From contig NZ_JARLLG010000002.1 in assembly GCF_029382255.1 (NCBI RefSeq), positions 124,001-188,000 on the forward strand: a stretch of DNA of 64,000 bases. The letters are read 5' to 3'. The first letter of the stretch is position 1; the number at the start of each line of letters is the position of its first letter. Source of the DNA: Isoptericola croceus. Lineage in GTDB: Bacteria > Actinomycetota > Actinomycetes > Actinomycetales > Cellulomonadaceae. The translations under genes and the position numbers were made by a program. Below, piece by piece: positions 44,911 to 54,481 of the stretch. The notes under the pieces were generated by a model. It searched no databases. It saw only the letters and a list, made by a program, of their open reading frames with translations, and was not told where the DNA came from.

Positions 44911-45945
44911 CTACGGAACCGGGATCTCCGTCACGACGGTCCTGCCCTCGATGTTGCCCCACTCGAGCGCCACCTCGGCATCCGCCGGGACCTCGTAGAC
45001 CAGGTACTGCTGGGCGGTCGTGCCGCTGTCGACGTTCCCGGTCTCGTGGATCCGCGGCGAGTCGCCGCGGCGCTGGCCGTCGACGATCAGATGCAGTTCG
45101 TCCTGGGTGTGGAGGAAGCAGGCCACCGCGTCCGGCCCGGTGCTGACGTCGAAGTCCAGCCGCACCATCAGGGTGTCGGCCCCGGCCTGTTCCGTGCGGT
45201 GCGAGGAACCGCCCTCGTCGAACCCGACCCAGTGCGCCAGCGTGGCGCCGGTGATCTCGACCTCCATCGGGCACTGCCCGCTGTGGTCGTCGACCGAGCC
45301 GGTCAGGACCCGCCCCGGCGACGCCACGTCGATCTCCTTCGGGTACTCCGGCTCCGGCTGCTCACCCGTCAACGGCAGCACGTCCTGGCGTCGGTCGAGC
45401 TCGCCGAGCACGAGAACCGCGTCCTCGACCGGGGCGTCGGCGCCCGGGAGCTCGAAGCCGTACCAGCCGTCCGCCGTCGTGCCGGGGCCGAGGTTGTCCG
45501 TCGCATCCGTGCGCAGCATGTTCGGGAGCTGCTCGCCGGTACCGAGGTCGAGGAAGATGCCGTCCTGTAGGAGGAGGCCCGCGTTGAGCAGTCGGTTGGC
45601 GACCTTCACCTCGACGTAGAGGTGGGGGACGTCGCCAGGGAGAGGATCGGGTACCTCCCCGGTCTTGCTGGCTGGCGTCTCATAGGAGACCTCGGCCGAC
45701 AGGACAGTGACATCGGCCTGGGTGTGCGAGACGGTGCGCTCGGTCACGCCACTCACGGGCGTCGCTTCGCGGGCGCTCGCGGAAGGGCTCGCACTGGGGC
45801 TCGGCCCGCCGCTCGCCGTGCTGGATGGCGCCACGGCCTCGCCGCTGAGCGGGCTCACGGCCTCGCCGTCACCCCCGCAGGCGGTCAGGGCGAGAGGAAG
45901 CGCCAGCGCGATCGCGGCGGGCAGTGCGCGGTAGGTGGACCGCAT
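44911..45945 (-). CDS. Secreted lipoprotein of unknown function
   Basis: A 344-residue lipoprotein. The signal peptide ends in LALTACGG (lipobox), followed by a Ser/Pro/Ala spacer (about 35-60) and a beta-rich body. Longer in-frame starts exist upstream, but ATG 45945 gives a proper signal peptide and has GGAGAT upstream. No family is recognised. It lies behind an ECF sigma-factor gene in the same direction, 136 bp away, and faces the kinase gene, so it may belong to the same signalling locus. Confidence 0.75.
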   Translation of the reverse strand: MRSTYRALPAAIALALPLALTACGGDGEAVSPLSGEAVAPSSTASGGPSPSASPSASAREATPVSGVTERTVSHTQADVTVLSAEVSYETPASKTGEVPDPLPGDVPHLYVEVKVANRLLNAGLLLQDGIFLDLGTGEQLPNMLRTDATDNLGPGTTADGWYGFELPGADAPVEDAVLVLGELDRRQDVLPLTGEQPEPEYPKEIDVASPGRVLTGSVDDHSGQCPMEVEITGATLAHWVGFDEGGSSHRTEQAGADTLMVRLDFDVSTGPDAVACFLHTQDELHLIVDGQRRGDSPRIHETGNVDSGTTAQQYLVYEVPADAEVALEWGNIEGRTVVTEIPVP

Positions 45946-46081
45946 GGTGATCTCCTTCTGTCGTGTGTCGTCACCACATGAGTCCGCTCGGAAGGCGCCG
46001 TGGTTCGGCGATCTGGCTGTGATGTGCGTCACGCTTCGGTCGGCGCCTCGGGCACCTGGCCGGGATGCCGTCCGGCGGCCG

Positions 46082-46633
46082 TCACCCTGCGTGGCCGAGA
46101 TGGTCCCGCAGGCGACGTCGGCCCTCATGGATACGGGACTTCACGGTTCCCTCGGGAACGCCGAGGACCACCGCCACCTCGGCATAGGCAAGACCTGCCA
46201 TGTCACGCAGGGCCACGGCCTCGGCGTACTCCGCCCCGATGGCCGACAGCCCGTCGAGCATGTCCACGCGAGTACCCGCAACGACGCTCGTGCGCCGCGG
46301 ATCGAGGAACTCGGGCGGGGGCGCGCTGCCTTCGGCGTCGAACCGCCGCCGGAGTGCCCGGTAGGTGGTCCGAGACCGGTTGGCCGCCACGCGATAGAGC
46401 CAGGTGCGGAAGGCGGAGCGTCCCTCGAAGGTACCGATGCTCGTCGAGACCGCGAGCAAGGTGTCCTGGCACGCGTCCTCGGCGTCCTCGGCGCACGGCA
46501 GGAACCGGGCACAGATCCGCAGGACGTCCGGACGTACCAGCACCAGAAGGTCCTCGAGCGCCCGGGCATCGCCTCGTGCGGCGGCTGCGGCGAGGCGTTC
46601 CGCCTCATCGGCACGGACGACGACCTGATCCAC
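46082..46633 (-). CDS. ECF-type RNA polymerase sigma factor
   Basis: A 183-residue sigma factor. Region 2 (about 25-95) shows EDACQDTLLAVSTSIGTF and FRTWLYRVAANRSRTTYR. Region 4 (about 125-180) shows AEVAVVLGVPEGTVKSRIHE, a clear helix-turn-helix. No anti-sigma gene lies next to it; the lipoprotein downstream is the only candidate partner. The start is GTG 46633 with TACGCT (46640-46645 on the reverse strand) 6 nt upstream, a leaderless arrangement. Confidence 0.9.
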   Translation of the reverse strand: MDQVVVRADEAERLAAAAARGDARALEDLLVLVRPDVLRICARFLPCAEDAEDACQDTLLAVSTSIGTFEGRSAFRTWLYRVAANRSRTTYRALRRRFDAEGSAPPPEFLDPRRTSVVAGTRVDMLDGLSAIGAEYAEAVALRDMAGLAYAEVAVVLGVPEGTVKSRIHEGRRRLRDHLGHAG

Positions 46634-46702
46634 ACGGACAGCGTAGCGGGACGGGCCTGCCCAGTTGATCGGTGATCTTGCTCGCGAGTCGAACCTCCCG
46701 GC

Positions 46703-46860
46703 TCCCTCGGACGGTTGCTGAGTCGCCAGTTGGTGGCGGCCTGGATCTTGGGTTCACGAGTGGTCGGTGAGGTCTCGTCGTCCCGCACGGGGCAGCGGAA
46801 CCTGGTCAGCCAGGGGACGGAGCGTGCCACGCCCCAGCGGCGGTGGAGCAGCATGAAGCC
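46703..46860 (-). pseudogene. IS5-family transposase remnant (C-terminal end)
   Basis: Reverse-strand translation reads GFMLLHRRWGVARSVPW, then LTRFRCPVRDDE, which matches the IS5-type end GFVxLPRRWVVERTFAWL...RDYE, including the region of the catalytic glutamate. It has no start and the upstream part is not readable in one frame. A degraded insertion sequence. Confidence 0.6.
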
Positions 46861-47066
46861 CCGGGCTGCTGCTGGGGCTTGAGGACCGCGATCACGAGAT
46901 CCCAGATCCGTTTCGCGTCGGTGTCGAAACGGCCGATGTACCGCGTAGGCCCACACGAACGTGATCGTGGAGATCGCCTCGCGTAGCTCGGCGGAAGGTC
47001 GGGTCTCCGAGCGGCACCGCGAGAACTGGTGGCCACATGGTCCGCCGCGGCACCCACGGGACCGAC

Positions 47067-47176
47067 GACGCCCCGCCAGACCGCGATGGGGGGCAGGTCT
47101 GGCGAGGCGCCTGAGGAAAACGTATCGACACCGCCTCAGCGTCCACTTGGCGCTTCCTCAGGACTCCCTCAAGATC
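47067..47176. repeat. 110-bp hairpin repeat, copy 1
   Basis: This 110-bp block aligns without gaps to 47246-47355, about 70% identical. It begins with a hairpin (GCCCCGCCAGACC with GGTCTGGCGAGGC) around a CGATGGGGGG loop, and ends CTCAAGATC. The stem is kept in both copies by a paired base change, so the structure looks selected. Confidence 0.7.
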
Positions 47177-47245
47177 TCCGGCGGCCGGAGGCGGTGCCCC
47201 GTCCGACCGTCGGACCTGGACGGACAGTCCGGTCGCGGGCAGAGT

Positions 47246-47355
47246 GATGCCCCGCCGGATCGAGATGGGGGATGGGTCCGGCGGGGCGTCTTCGGCCAAA
47301 TTATCGACGGACCCTCAGCGCGCCGTCTGGACTACCTCAGGGATCGATCAAGATC
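47246..47355. repeat. 110-bp hairpin repeat, copy 2
   Basis: Second copy, 179 bp from the first. The hairpin pairs GCCCCGCCGGATC with GGGTCCGGCGGGGC. An A-T pair in copy 1 is G-C here. The last 24 bp overlap the 3' end of the CPBP protease gene, so on the reverse strand it could serve as that gene's terminator. Confidence 0.7.
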
Positions 47356-48198
47356 GTGGCCGGACGTCCGTTCCGGCTCGGGTCGTGACCAGTTCACCTC
47401 GCGCGGGAGGAGGAACGCGGTGACGGTGGTGGCCAGCACGAAGGCGCTGATGATCGCCGTCAGCATCAGGCCGCCCTCGTTGCTGGTGCTCATCCGCTCC
47501 CCGAGCAGGCTCTGCGCGACCACCTGGAACGCCAGATGGAAGCCGATCGGCGTCCAGAGGCTGCCGGTCTGGACGCGGAGCAGGCCGAGCACGACCGCGA
47601 CGGCGAAGAACATGACGCCTCGCTCGGCCAGCACGCCCCAGCCCTCGCTGGCGACCCACAGTCCGGCGCCGAAGGCGGTGAACAGCACCGCCTGGCCGAG
47701 CGCGGCGACCCAGGGTGCCGTCACGGTCGACAGGTTCCGCTGGAGGTAGCCGCGGAAGATCAGCTCCTCGGGCAGCGCCTCGAAGAAGAAGACCAGCATG
47801 ACCAGCAGCGCGGCCCACCCCAGGATCGTGGCCCACGGGACCTGGGGCTGCAGGTCGACCCACCCCGTCAGCAGCGCGGCCGTCAGGCCGACGGCGGACG
47901 GCACGAGGAAGGCGGCGACACCCACGAGGAACGGCCGGCCCGCCTGTCGCAGCGGGTCCAGGCCGAGCCCGGCCCAGGGGCGGCGGTCCAGGTGCCGGCG
48001 GGCGAGGACGATAAGGGGGATGGACAGGCCGCAGACCAGTGCGGCGTTCGCCAGGCGCACCGGGATGGTCAGGCCGTCGGTCAGTAGGGTCTCGTTGAGC
48101 CACCGCATCAGCGCCCAGATGGCGACGGCGCCGACGAAGACGACGAGGAGTCGGAACGCCAGGGGGCGTGGGCGGAGGGTGGGCGGAGACGTGGTCAT
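47332..48198 (-). CDS. CPBP-family intramembrane protease
   Basis: A 288-residue membrane protein with about eight membrane segments. The Abi/CPBP motifs are present: LPEELIFRGYLQRNL (EExxxR, near residue 145) and the histidine in IGFHLAFQVVAQ. Family members cleave prenylated or other membrane proteins, and in some bacteria give self-immunity; the substrate is unknown. Its end overlaps copy 2 of the 110-bp repeat. Confidence 0.88.
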   Translation of the reverse strand: MTTSPPTLRPRPLAFRLLVVFVGAVAIWALMRWLNETLLTDGLTIPVRLANAALVCGLSIPLIVLARRHLDRRPWAGLGLDPLRQAGRPFLVGVAAFLVPSAVGLTAALLTGWVDLQPQVPWATILGWAALLVMLVFFFEALPEELIFRGYLQRNLSTVTAPWVAALGQAVLFTAFGAGLWVASEGWGVLAERGVMFFAVAVVLGLLRVQTGSLWTPIGFHLAFQVVAQSLLGERMSTSNEGGLMLTAIISAFVLATTVTAFLLPREVNWSRPEPERTSGHDLDRSLR

Positions 48199-48327
48199 CG
48201 GCTACCTGTTCACGAGGTCGGGCGGGGGCGTTCCCACGGTAGGGAGCGCGGCCGCGGTGGCGGCAGTGCCGAAGGTCATGGCCTCGGGGATGGTCGGACA
48301 TCGACCTGGCGGCCAGAATGCGCGAGG

Positions 48328-50100
48328 ATGGAGCACGTGCGTGTACGGAACGCCCGATTCGTCCTGCCCTTCGTCTGCGTGGTCGCGCTGGTCGCCGGCT
48401 GCGGCGCCGACGACCCTCCACCCGAGCCCGACGGCCCGGCCGTGCAGACCGTGGTCGTCGCGCCGCAGGGTCACACCCTGCTGCTGCCGGCCGAGGATCC
48501 GGCCGAGCTCGCGCTGACGACCAGCCAGCAGATCTTTGAACGCTCGCCGGTGGCGATCCTCGCCGAGGGCGTCCCCTCCGCCGGCACCGACGATGCGCCC
48601 GACGACGCCCCGGAGGAGGACGGCGACGCGGCCGACGACGGCGCCTCGGTGCGAGGTGCGCAGGCCTCGGCGGCCGAGGCGCTGGGCGCGCCCGCACTCG
48701 TGGTCGGTGGCGGGGTCTCCGCCCACGGGGTCGCGGACGAGCTGGACCGCCTGGGCGTGCGGGTCGCCGTGGTCGTGACGCCGCCCGGCGGCCACGGCTC
48801 CGGTGCCTCCCAGAGCCCGGGCGCCGAGGGTGACGCAGCCGGCTCCGGCGGCACGGCGAGCGCGTCCGAGACCCCGCCCGACGGCGGCACCCCGGGGGGC
48901 GGGGACATGAGCGCCGCCGAGCAGGCGGCCACGACCGCGGGTGCCGCCGTCGTGCACCTGCGGGCGAAGGCCCTGCCGGAGCGTGGCGAGGAGGAGCCGG
49001 GTGCCCTCAGTGCCACCGAGGTGTCGAGGCTGCAGGACGAGGTGGACGCGGCGCTGACGTCCGGTCCGACGCCCGGGCCCCAGGGCGGGTCCCAGGACGG
49101 GGCCGAGGCCGGGCTGCGCGAGGTGCTCGCGCTCACCGATCCGCAGCCGGGCCAGGAGGCGGCCATTGCGACGCTGCGGGCCGCGGGGGCCGTCGACCAT
49201 CAGGTGCCGGGTGGTGACATCGCCGGCTCGCCCAAGTCCATCGAGCAGATCGACATGGCGCAGGCGCTCGCCGTCATCGGCGTGGGTCCGACGTTCGGTG
49301 ACGCGGCCGACTTCGCCTGGCGGGTCGCGGCGGCCGAGCGCGCTGCCCTGCTGCCGACCGGGACGCAGCACCTGCTCCCGGCGCGCTACGTGACGACGGC
49401 AGGGGACCGGCGGGACGAGCCGGACGTCGTGGTCGCGCGGGCGGCGGCCGCGGCCGAGGCGTACGCAGGGCTGGGCGACGGTCCCGTGGTGCCGACCGTC
49501 GTCGTGCAGGCGAGCGCCCAGGCCGGGCACCCCGGCGAGGACGGGGACTGGGTGGCCGAGGAGCCCCTCGCCGAGCTCGAGCCGCTGGTCGACGCGGCTC
49601 TGGAGGCGGGGCAGTACGTGCTGCTGGACGTGGGCGCCGGGAGCTCGACGCTGCTCGAGGAGGTGGAGCCGCTCGAGAAGCTGCTCGAGCGGCCGGGGGT
49701 GGGGGTCGCGCTGCACCCGGAGCAGCGCCGGTCGGACGGCGCGCTGCCGGCCCAGCAGGTGCCGGTGGAGGAGGTGGAGGCCGTCATCACCTATATTGAA
49801 GGGGTGGTTACTAATCACGGACTGCCCCCGACGACGGTGGTCGTGCACCAGACGCGACCGGAGTCCGTCGTCGACCGTGAGCGCCTCGCCGACGTGGCCG
49901 CCGCCACGGACGCGGTCGAGATCGTCCTCGCCGCGGACCGCACCGGCGGCACCACCACCGGTGAATGGGTGTGGGGTCGTGTGACCGACAACGTCCCCGA
50001 CGGGGTGCACGTCGGCTGGGCCGGGCCCACCTACCCCCCGGACCAGGCGGCCGACCTCGTCCCCACGGACCCGGCGCCGCTGTTCGTCGCCGGGCCCTGA
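48328..50100 (+). CDS. Secreted lipoprotein, CWB2-like in part, unknown function
   Basis: A 590-residue protein with a lipobox signal peptide (VALVAGCGAD, Cys near 25). Residues about 40-160 weakly resemble a cell-wall-binding repeat 2 pattern (TLLLPAEDPAEL, then GAPALVVGGGVSAHGVADEL and VRVAVVV). Two low-complexity acidic/Gly stretches (about 88-108 and 155-195) interrupt it. The second half (about 265-590) is alpha/beta with ALAVIGVGPTFG and VVVHQTRPESVVDRE, a pattern I cannot place. The GH20 gene follows 13 nt later, so both are probably co-transcribed and may act on the cell wall. Confidence 0.65.
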   Translation: MEHVRVRNARFVLPFVCVVALVAGCGADDPPPEPDGPAVQTVVVAPQGHTLLLPAEDPAELALTTSQQIFERSPVAILAEGVPSAGTDDAPDDAPEEDGDAADDGASVRGAQASAAEALGAPALVVGGGVSAHGVADELDRLGVRVAVVVTPPGGHGSGASQSPGAEGDAAGSGGTASASETPPDGGTPGGGDMSAAEQAATTAGAAVVHLRAKALPERGEEEPGALSATEVSRLQDEVDAALTSGPTPGPQGGSQDGAEAGLREVLALTDPQPGQEAAIATLRAAGAVDHQVPGGDIAGSPKSIEQIDMAQALAVIGVGPTFGDAADFAWRVAAAERAALLPTGTQHLLPARYVTTAGDRRDEPDVVVARAAAAAEAYAGLGDGPVVPTVVVQASAQAGHPGEDGDWVAEEPLAELEPLVDAALEAGQYVLLDVGAGSSTLLEEVEPLEKLLERPGVGVALHPEQRRSDGALPAQQVPVEEVEAVITYIEGVVTNHGLPPTTVVVHQTRPESVVDRERLADVAAATDAVEIVLAADRTGGTTTGEWVWGRVTDNVPDGVHVGWAGPTYPPDQAADLVPTDPAPLFVAGP

Positions 50101-50113
50101 CCTGGAGAACCCC

Positions 50114-51562
50114 ATGCTGCCCCTCATCCCGTGGCCCACCGAGGTCTCGCGGCCGGACGCGCCCGCCCTGGAGCTGGCGGCCGTCCGGGTGGACGCACCC
50201 GACGCCGCGCTGGCCGGACTCGTGTCCGAGCAGCTGGCCGCCGCCGGCGTCCGGCTGTCCGACGACGGCACCGACGGCTCGGTCGTGGCCTTCGGCCTGC
50301 ACCTCGACGCCGACGCCGGACCGGCCGGGGCCACCGGACCCGAGCGGTACTCCCTCCACGTGGGTGACGGTGCGATCACCGCGACCGCCGCCGAGCCTGT
50401 CGGCCTGCTGCATGCCGCGCGGACGCTGCGCCAGCTGGTGACCCCCGCGCAGGAGGTGGGCGGCGTGCCGTCAGCACCCGCCGTCGTCGTCCACGACTCC
50501 CCGCGCTACACCTGGCGCGGGCTGTCCTTCGACGTCGTGCGGCACTGGTTCGGCCCGGACGACATCCGGGCCGTGATCGACCTCGTGGCAGCGTTCAAGC
50601 TGCGGGTGCTGCACCTGCACCTCACCGACGACCAGGGCTGGCGCATCGAGATCCCGTCGCGGCCCGAGCTGGAGAAGGCCTCCGACAACCAGGTGGGTGG
50701 GGGGACGGCCGGCTTCCTCACGGTCGACGACTACGCGGCGCTGCAGGACTACGCGGCGGCGCGGTACGTCACGATCGTGCCGGAGTTCGACATGCCGGGG
50801 CACGTCAACGCCGCCACGCACGTCTACGGTGGGCTGACGGCCGACGGCGTGGCCACCGACGCCTACGGCGGCATCGAGGTCGGTTTCTCCCGGCTGTGGT
50901 TCGACAACCCCGCCACCGAACCGTTCCTGCGCGACGTCCTCGGCGACCTCGCCCGCATGACTCGGGGCGAGTGGCTGCACGTCGGCGGCGACGAGGTGCT
51001 GACCATGGATCGGGACGAGTTCGCGCGGTTCGTCGAGCTCGCGGGCAGGATCGTGCGGGAGCACGGCAAGACGCCGATCTTCTGGCAGGAGGGTGCGCGC
51101 GGCCCCGTGGAGCCCGGGACGCTGCTGCAGTACTGGGAGCCGAAGGGCGAGGAGCTCGAGCGGTTCGTGGCCGCGGCGCACGCCGGGGCGCGGTTCATCA
51201 TGTCGCCCGGCAACCACGCCTACCTCGACATGAAGTACACGCCCGAGCACCCGCTGGGCCTGGAGTGGGCGGGCTGCGTCGAGCTGCGCGACTCCTACGA
51301 GTGGGAGCCGGCCCTGGTGATCGACGGCCTGCCCGCCGACGCCGTCGAGGGGGTCTCGGCCGCCGTGTGGACCGAGACGCTCACCACCCGCGACGAGCTG
51401 TTCTCGATGCTGCTGCCGCGCCTGGGTGCCGTGGCGGAGGTCGCCTGGTCCGCGCCCGCGCGCAAGGACTTCGACGCGTTCGCGGCGCGCACGGCGGCCC
51501 AGGCGCCGGCCTGGCGCACGGCCGGCTGGCCCTTCCACCCCACCCCTCAAGTCCCCTGGTAG
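50114..51562 (+). CDS. Beta-N-acetylhexosaminidase, glycoside hydrolase family 20
   Basis: A 482-residue enzyme that removes terminal GlcNAc/GalNAc by substrate-assisted catalysis. The N-terminal alpha/beta domain (about 1-125) is followed by the TIM barrel, with WRGLSFDVVRHWF, HLHLTDDQGWRIEI, PEFDMPGH, and the catalytic pair Asp-Glu in HVGGDEVL. There is no signal peptide, so it is likely cytoplasmic and would process imported chitin or wall sugars. It lies 13 nt behind the lipoprotein gene. A long hairpin starts 5 nt behind its stop. Confidence 0.93.
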   Translation: MLPLIPWPTEVSRPDAPALELAAVRVDAPDAALAGLVSEQLAAAGVRLSDDGTDGSVVAFGLHLDADAGPAGATGPERYSLHVGDGAITATAAEPVGLLHAARTLRQLVTPAQEVGGVPSAPAVVVHDSPRYTWRGLSFDVVRHWFGPDDIRAVIDLVAAFKLRVLHLHLTDDQGWRIEIPSRPELEKASDNQVGGGTAGFLTVDDYAALQDYAAARYVTIVPEFDMPGHVNAATHVYGGLTADGVATDAYGGIEVGFSRLWFDNPATEPFLRDVLGDLARMTRGEWLHVGGDEVLTMDRDEFARFVELAGRIVREHGKTPIFWQEGARGPVEPGTLLQYWEPKGEELERFVAAAHAGARFIMSPGNHAYLDMKYTPEHPLGLEWAGCVELRDSYEWEPALVIDGLPADAVEGVSAAVWTETLTTRDELFSMLLPRLGAVAEVAWSAPARKDFDAFAARTAAQAPAWRTAGWPFHPTPQVPW

Positions 51563-51567
51563 ACGTT

Positions 51568-51640
51568 GTTGTGGGCGGAATTCTTGGCCCGCTTTGTTCC
51601 CCGAAACGGGGCAGAACGGGCCAAGAATTCCGCCCACAAC
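51568..51640. repeat. Long compound hairpin behind the GH20 gene (copy 2 of a repeat pair)
   Basis: A perfect 24-bp inverted repeat: left arm 51568-51591 (GTTGTGGGCGGAATTCTTGG...), right arm 51617-51640. The loop carries an inner stem, CCCCG with CGGGG. It lies between two convergent genes, 5 nt behind GH20 and 3 nt behind the mannosyltransferase stop, so it can terminate both. It is related in sequence and plan to the element behind xylA (22939-23014). Confidence 0.85.
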
Positions 51641-51643
51641 CCT

Positions 51644-53560
51644 TCAGATCCAGTTGTGGAAGCGGATGACCTCGCGCCAGTAGTCGTACGGCACCTGCAT
51701 CGCCGACCAGAACGGGTAGAAGACCACCGACACCGCGGTGATCGCCAGCACGACGACCGTGATCAGGGTGACGACGGTGCCACGCCCCTGCCCACGCCGC
51801 GTGCGTTCCAGCGCCACCACCATCGGGTACAGCAGGGTGAGGATCACCCACGGCGTGAACACGATCGAGTAGAACGTGAAGATCGTCCGCTCGGTGTAGA
51901 GGAACCACGGCGCCCAGCCGGCGATCGTGCCGGACAGCACGGCCAGCGCGCGCCAGTCGCGCAGCCAGACCCCGAGCACGATCGTCACGACGATCGCGAT
52001 CGCCGCGAGGAACCACAGCAGCGGGTTGCCCAGCGCTGACAACGCGACCGCGCACGCGCCGTCCGCGTCGGCCGGGCAGCCGTTCTCCCCCGGGGCGGAG
52101 CGCTCCCAGAAGAACGACGTGGGACGCCACTGCACGATCCATCCCAGCGGGTGTGCCGCGTAGGCGTGCTCGGCACTGAGGTCCGTGTGGAAGCCGAACA
52201 TCTGCTGGTGGTAGTACCAGAGGCTCTCGAGCCAGTCCGGCACCCACGACGAGCTCTGGTCCGGGTTGTCGGCGGCCCAGGTGCGGTAGTAGGCGTCCGA
52301 GCTCACGATCCACGACCACCACGACGCCACGTAGGTGACCAGCGCGACCGGGACGATCTGGACGAAGGCCGGCACGGCGTCGGCGACCAGGCCGTCCTCC
52401 CACCAGCGGCCGACCCCGGCACGGCGGCGCGCGGCCAGGTCCCACAGCACGGTGAGGAGACCGAAGACCGCCACGAACCACAGCCCCGACCACTTGACCC
52501 CGCAGGCCAGGCCCAGGGAGACCCCGGCGGCCAGGCGCCACCAGCGGAAGCCGAGGCGCGGCCCGTACCTCGCGACGGTGCCGCCCGCCTCGAGGATCGC
52601 ACCCACGCGGCTCGCGAGCCGCCGCCTCGCCCAGTCCCGGTCCAGCAGCAGGCAACCGAACGCCACCAGCACCCAGAACATGAGGAACTGGTCCAGCAGA
52701 GCGGTGCGCGAGTGGACGATCGCCTCGCCGTCGATCGCCAGGAGGAAACCGGCGGCGAGACCCATCACCGTGCTCGCGAAGAGACGGCGGGCGATCCGGA
52801 CCAGCAGCAGCACGGCGAGGATCCCGACGACGGCGCTCGCCAGGCGCCACGCGAACGGGTTCGCGGCACCGCCGCCCGCCTCCATGCCGAGCCAGATCAT
52901 CCACTTGCCGACCGGTGGGTGGACCACGTAGGCGGCCTCGTCGAGATAGGAGCCGACGTCACCCGCCTCGAACGCCGGGTTGGGGTCCTCGGGCCACTGC
53001 CGCTCGTAGCCCTCTCGCCCGAGGGTGTGCGCGTCCTTGACGTAGTACGTCTCGTCGAAGACCAGGCTGCCCGGCCGGCCGAGCTCCCACAGGCGGGTCG
53101 CCGCGGCGAGGAGCGTGACCAGCACGGCCCCCACCCAGCCGAAGGCCCGCGCCTGCCACGTCGCGCCCAGCGCCAGGCGGCGCTCGCCGAGCAGGCGGAC
53201 GAGCAGCGCCCGTTCCTGGTCGGCCGGCTCGTCCGGCCCCGCAGCGGGTCCGGCACCGGGCTCGGCCACCGGTGCGCCGTCGGGCAGCACGGTGCCCGAC
53301 GGCGGAGCGTCCGGTGCGCTGTCGGTGGTGGTCGCGCTGTCGCTGCTCGCCGCGCCGGTACGCGGTCGGTCCTGCCCGACGCTCGGGACGGCTCCGGTGA
53401 TGGCTCGGATCGCACCGGTCACGATCGGGAGGCCCCGGGTGTCCGTGCGGCGGTGCCCGTGGATGTCGCGCCGCGAAGGGTACTCCTGGCGGGGCGCGGA
53501 CGAGGTGTCGGCCTCCGGGTGCTCACCGGTGGTGGGGGCGTCGGCATCAGGGGCGCTCAC
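51644..53560 (-). CDS. Dolichyl-phosphate-mannose--protein mannosyltransferase (PMT, GT39)
   Basis: A 638-residue multi-pass membrane enzyme that transfers mannose from a polyprenyl-phosphate carrier to secreted proteins. After a disordered N-terminal region (about 1-110) come about eleven membrane segments. The first outside loop carries the catalytic Asp-Glu ([14 protein letters not shown]) and HPPVGKWMI follows. [18 protein letters not shown] and [16 protein letters not shown] are conserved downstream. Start GTG 53560 is chosen because TACAGT (53568-53573 on the reverse strand) ends 7 nt before it; GTG 53590 would lie upstream of that box. Divergent from rsmI, the usual neighbour in actinobacteria. 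Confidence 0.92.
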   Translation of the reverse strand: MSAPDADAPTTGEHPEADTSSAPRQEYPSRRDIHGHRRTDTRGLPIVTGAIRAITGAVPSVGQDRPRTGAASSDSATTTDSAPDAPPSGTVLPDGAPVAEPGAGPAAGPDEPADQERALLVRLLGERRLALGATWQARAFGWVGAVLVTLLAAATRLWELGRPGSLVFDETYYVKDAHTLGREGYERQWPEDPNPAFEAGDVGSYLDEAAYVVHPPVGKWMIWLGMEAGGGAANPFAWRLASAVVGILAVLLLVRIARRLFASTVMGLAAGFLLAIDGEAIVHSRTALLDQFLMFWVLVAFGCLLLDRDWARRRLASRVGAILEAGGTVARYGPRLGFRWWRLAAGVSLGLACGVKWSGLWFVAVFGLLTVLWDLAARRRAGVGRWWEDGLVADAVPAFVQIVPVALVTYVASWWSWIVSSDAYYRTWAADNPDQSSSWVPDWLESLWYYHQQMFGFHTDLSAEHAYAAHPLGWIVQWRPTSFFWERSAPGENGCPADADGACAVALSALGNPLLWFLAAIAIVVTIVLGVWLRDWRALAVLSGTIAGWAPWFLYTERTIFTFYSIVFTPWVILTLLYPMVVALERTRRGQGRGTVVTLITVVVLAITAVSVVFYPFWSAMQVPYDYWREVIRFHNWI

Positions 53561-53608
53561 CTCGGCCACTGTAGAGGGTCGACTCGTCACCGTGGGACAG
53601 TTCTCCCC

Positions 53609-54481
53609 ATGAGTCGTGACGCCGAGGCCGGGTCCGTCGTGCTGGCCGCCACCCCCATCGGCAACGTCGAGGACGCCTCGCCGCGGCTGCTGCGCCTGCT
53701 GCAGGGGGCCGACGTCGTCGCCGCCGAGGACACCCGCCGGCTGCACGGGCTGGCCGGCCGGCTCGGGGTGAAGGTCGGCGGCCGGGTCGTGTCCTACCAC
53801 GAGCACAACGAGCGCGACCGGGCCGACGACCTGCTGGACGTCGTCGCCGACGGCGGGACCGTCGTCGTCGTCACCGACGCCGGCATGCCCGCTGTGTCGG
53901 ACCCCGGGTTCCGGCTCGTCGAGCGGGCGGTGGAGCGCGGCCTGCCGGTCACGGCGGCGCCGGGCGCTTCCGCGGTGCTCACGGCGCTCGCCCTGTCCGG
54001 GCTGCCCACCGACAGATTCACCTTCGACGGCTTCGTGCCGCGCAAGGCGGGGGACCGGAACAGGTTCCTCGGTGCGCTGGCGACCGAGCCGCGCACGATG
54101 GTGTTCTTCGAGGCACCGCACCGCGTGGTCGAGACGTTGGGCGCGATGTCCCAGGCGCTCGGGTCCGACCGTCCGGCGGCCGTGTGCCGCGAGCTCACCA
54201 AGACGTACGAGGAGGTGCTGCGGGGGACGCTCGGGGAGCTGGCGGCGCTCGCGGGCGAGCGGGCCGAGACCGGGGCGGGCCTGCGTGGCGAGATCTGCGT
54301 CGTCGTCGGTGGTGCCCCGGCCGCCGAGGTCCCGCGGGTCGAGGACCTCGTGCCCGAGGTTCTCGACCGGGTCACGGCCGGCGAGCGCCTCAAGGCCGTG
54401 GTGGCTGAGGTCGCCACCGCCGCCGGCGTGCCCAAGCGCGACCTGTACTCCGCCGCCCTCTCCGCCCGCCCCGCGAAGTAG
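53609..54481 (+). CDS. rsmI: 16S rRNA (cytidine-1402 2'-O)-methyltransferase
   Basis: A 290-residue SAM-dependent methyltransferase acting on the ribosomal P-site cytidine. Family motifs: [63 protein letters not shown] and GAPGASA-like [20 protein letters not shown]. The length is normal. The stop codon is itself part of the first unit of a short tandem repeat that follows. A GACAGT 7 nt upstream of the ATG could be the -10 box. Confidence 0.95.
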   Translation: MSRDAEAGSVVLAATPIGNVEDASPRLLRLLQGADVVAAEDTRRLHGLAGRLGVKVGGRVVSYHEHNERDRADDLLDVVADGGTVVVVTDAGMPAVSDPGFRLVERAVERGLPVTAAPGASAVLTALALSGLPTDRFTFDGFVPRKAGDRNRFLGALATEPRTMVFFEAPHRVVETLGAMSQALGSDRPAAVCRELTKTYEEVLRGTLGELAALAGERAETGAGLRGEICVVVGGAPAAEVPRVEDLVPEVLDRVTAGERLKAVVAEVATAAGVPKRDLYSAALSARPAK

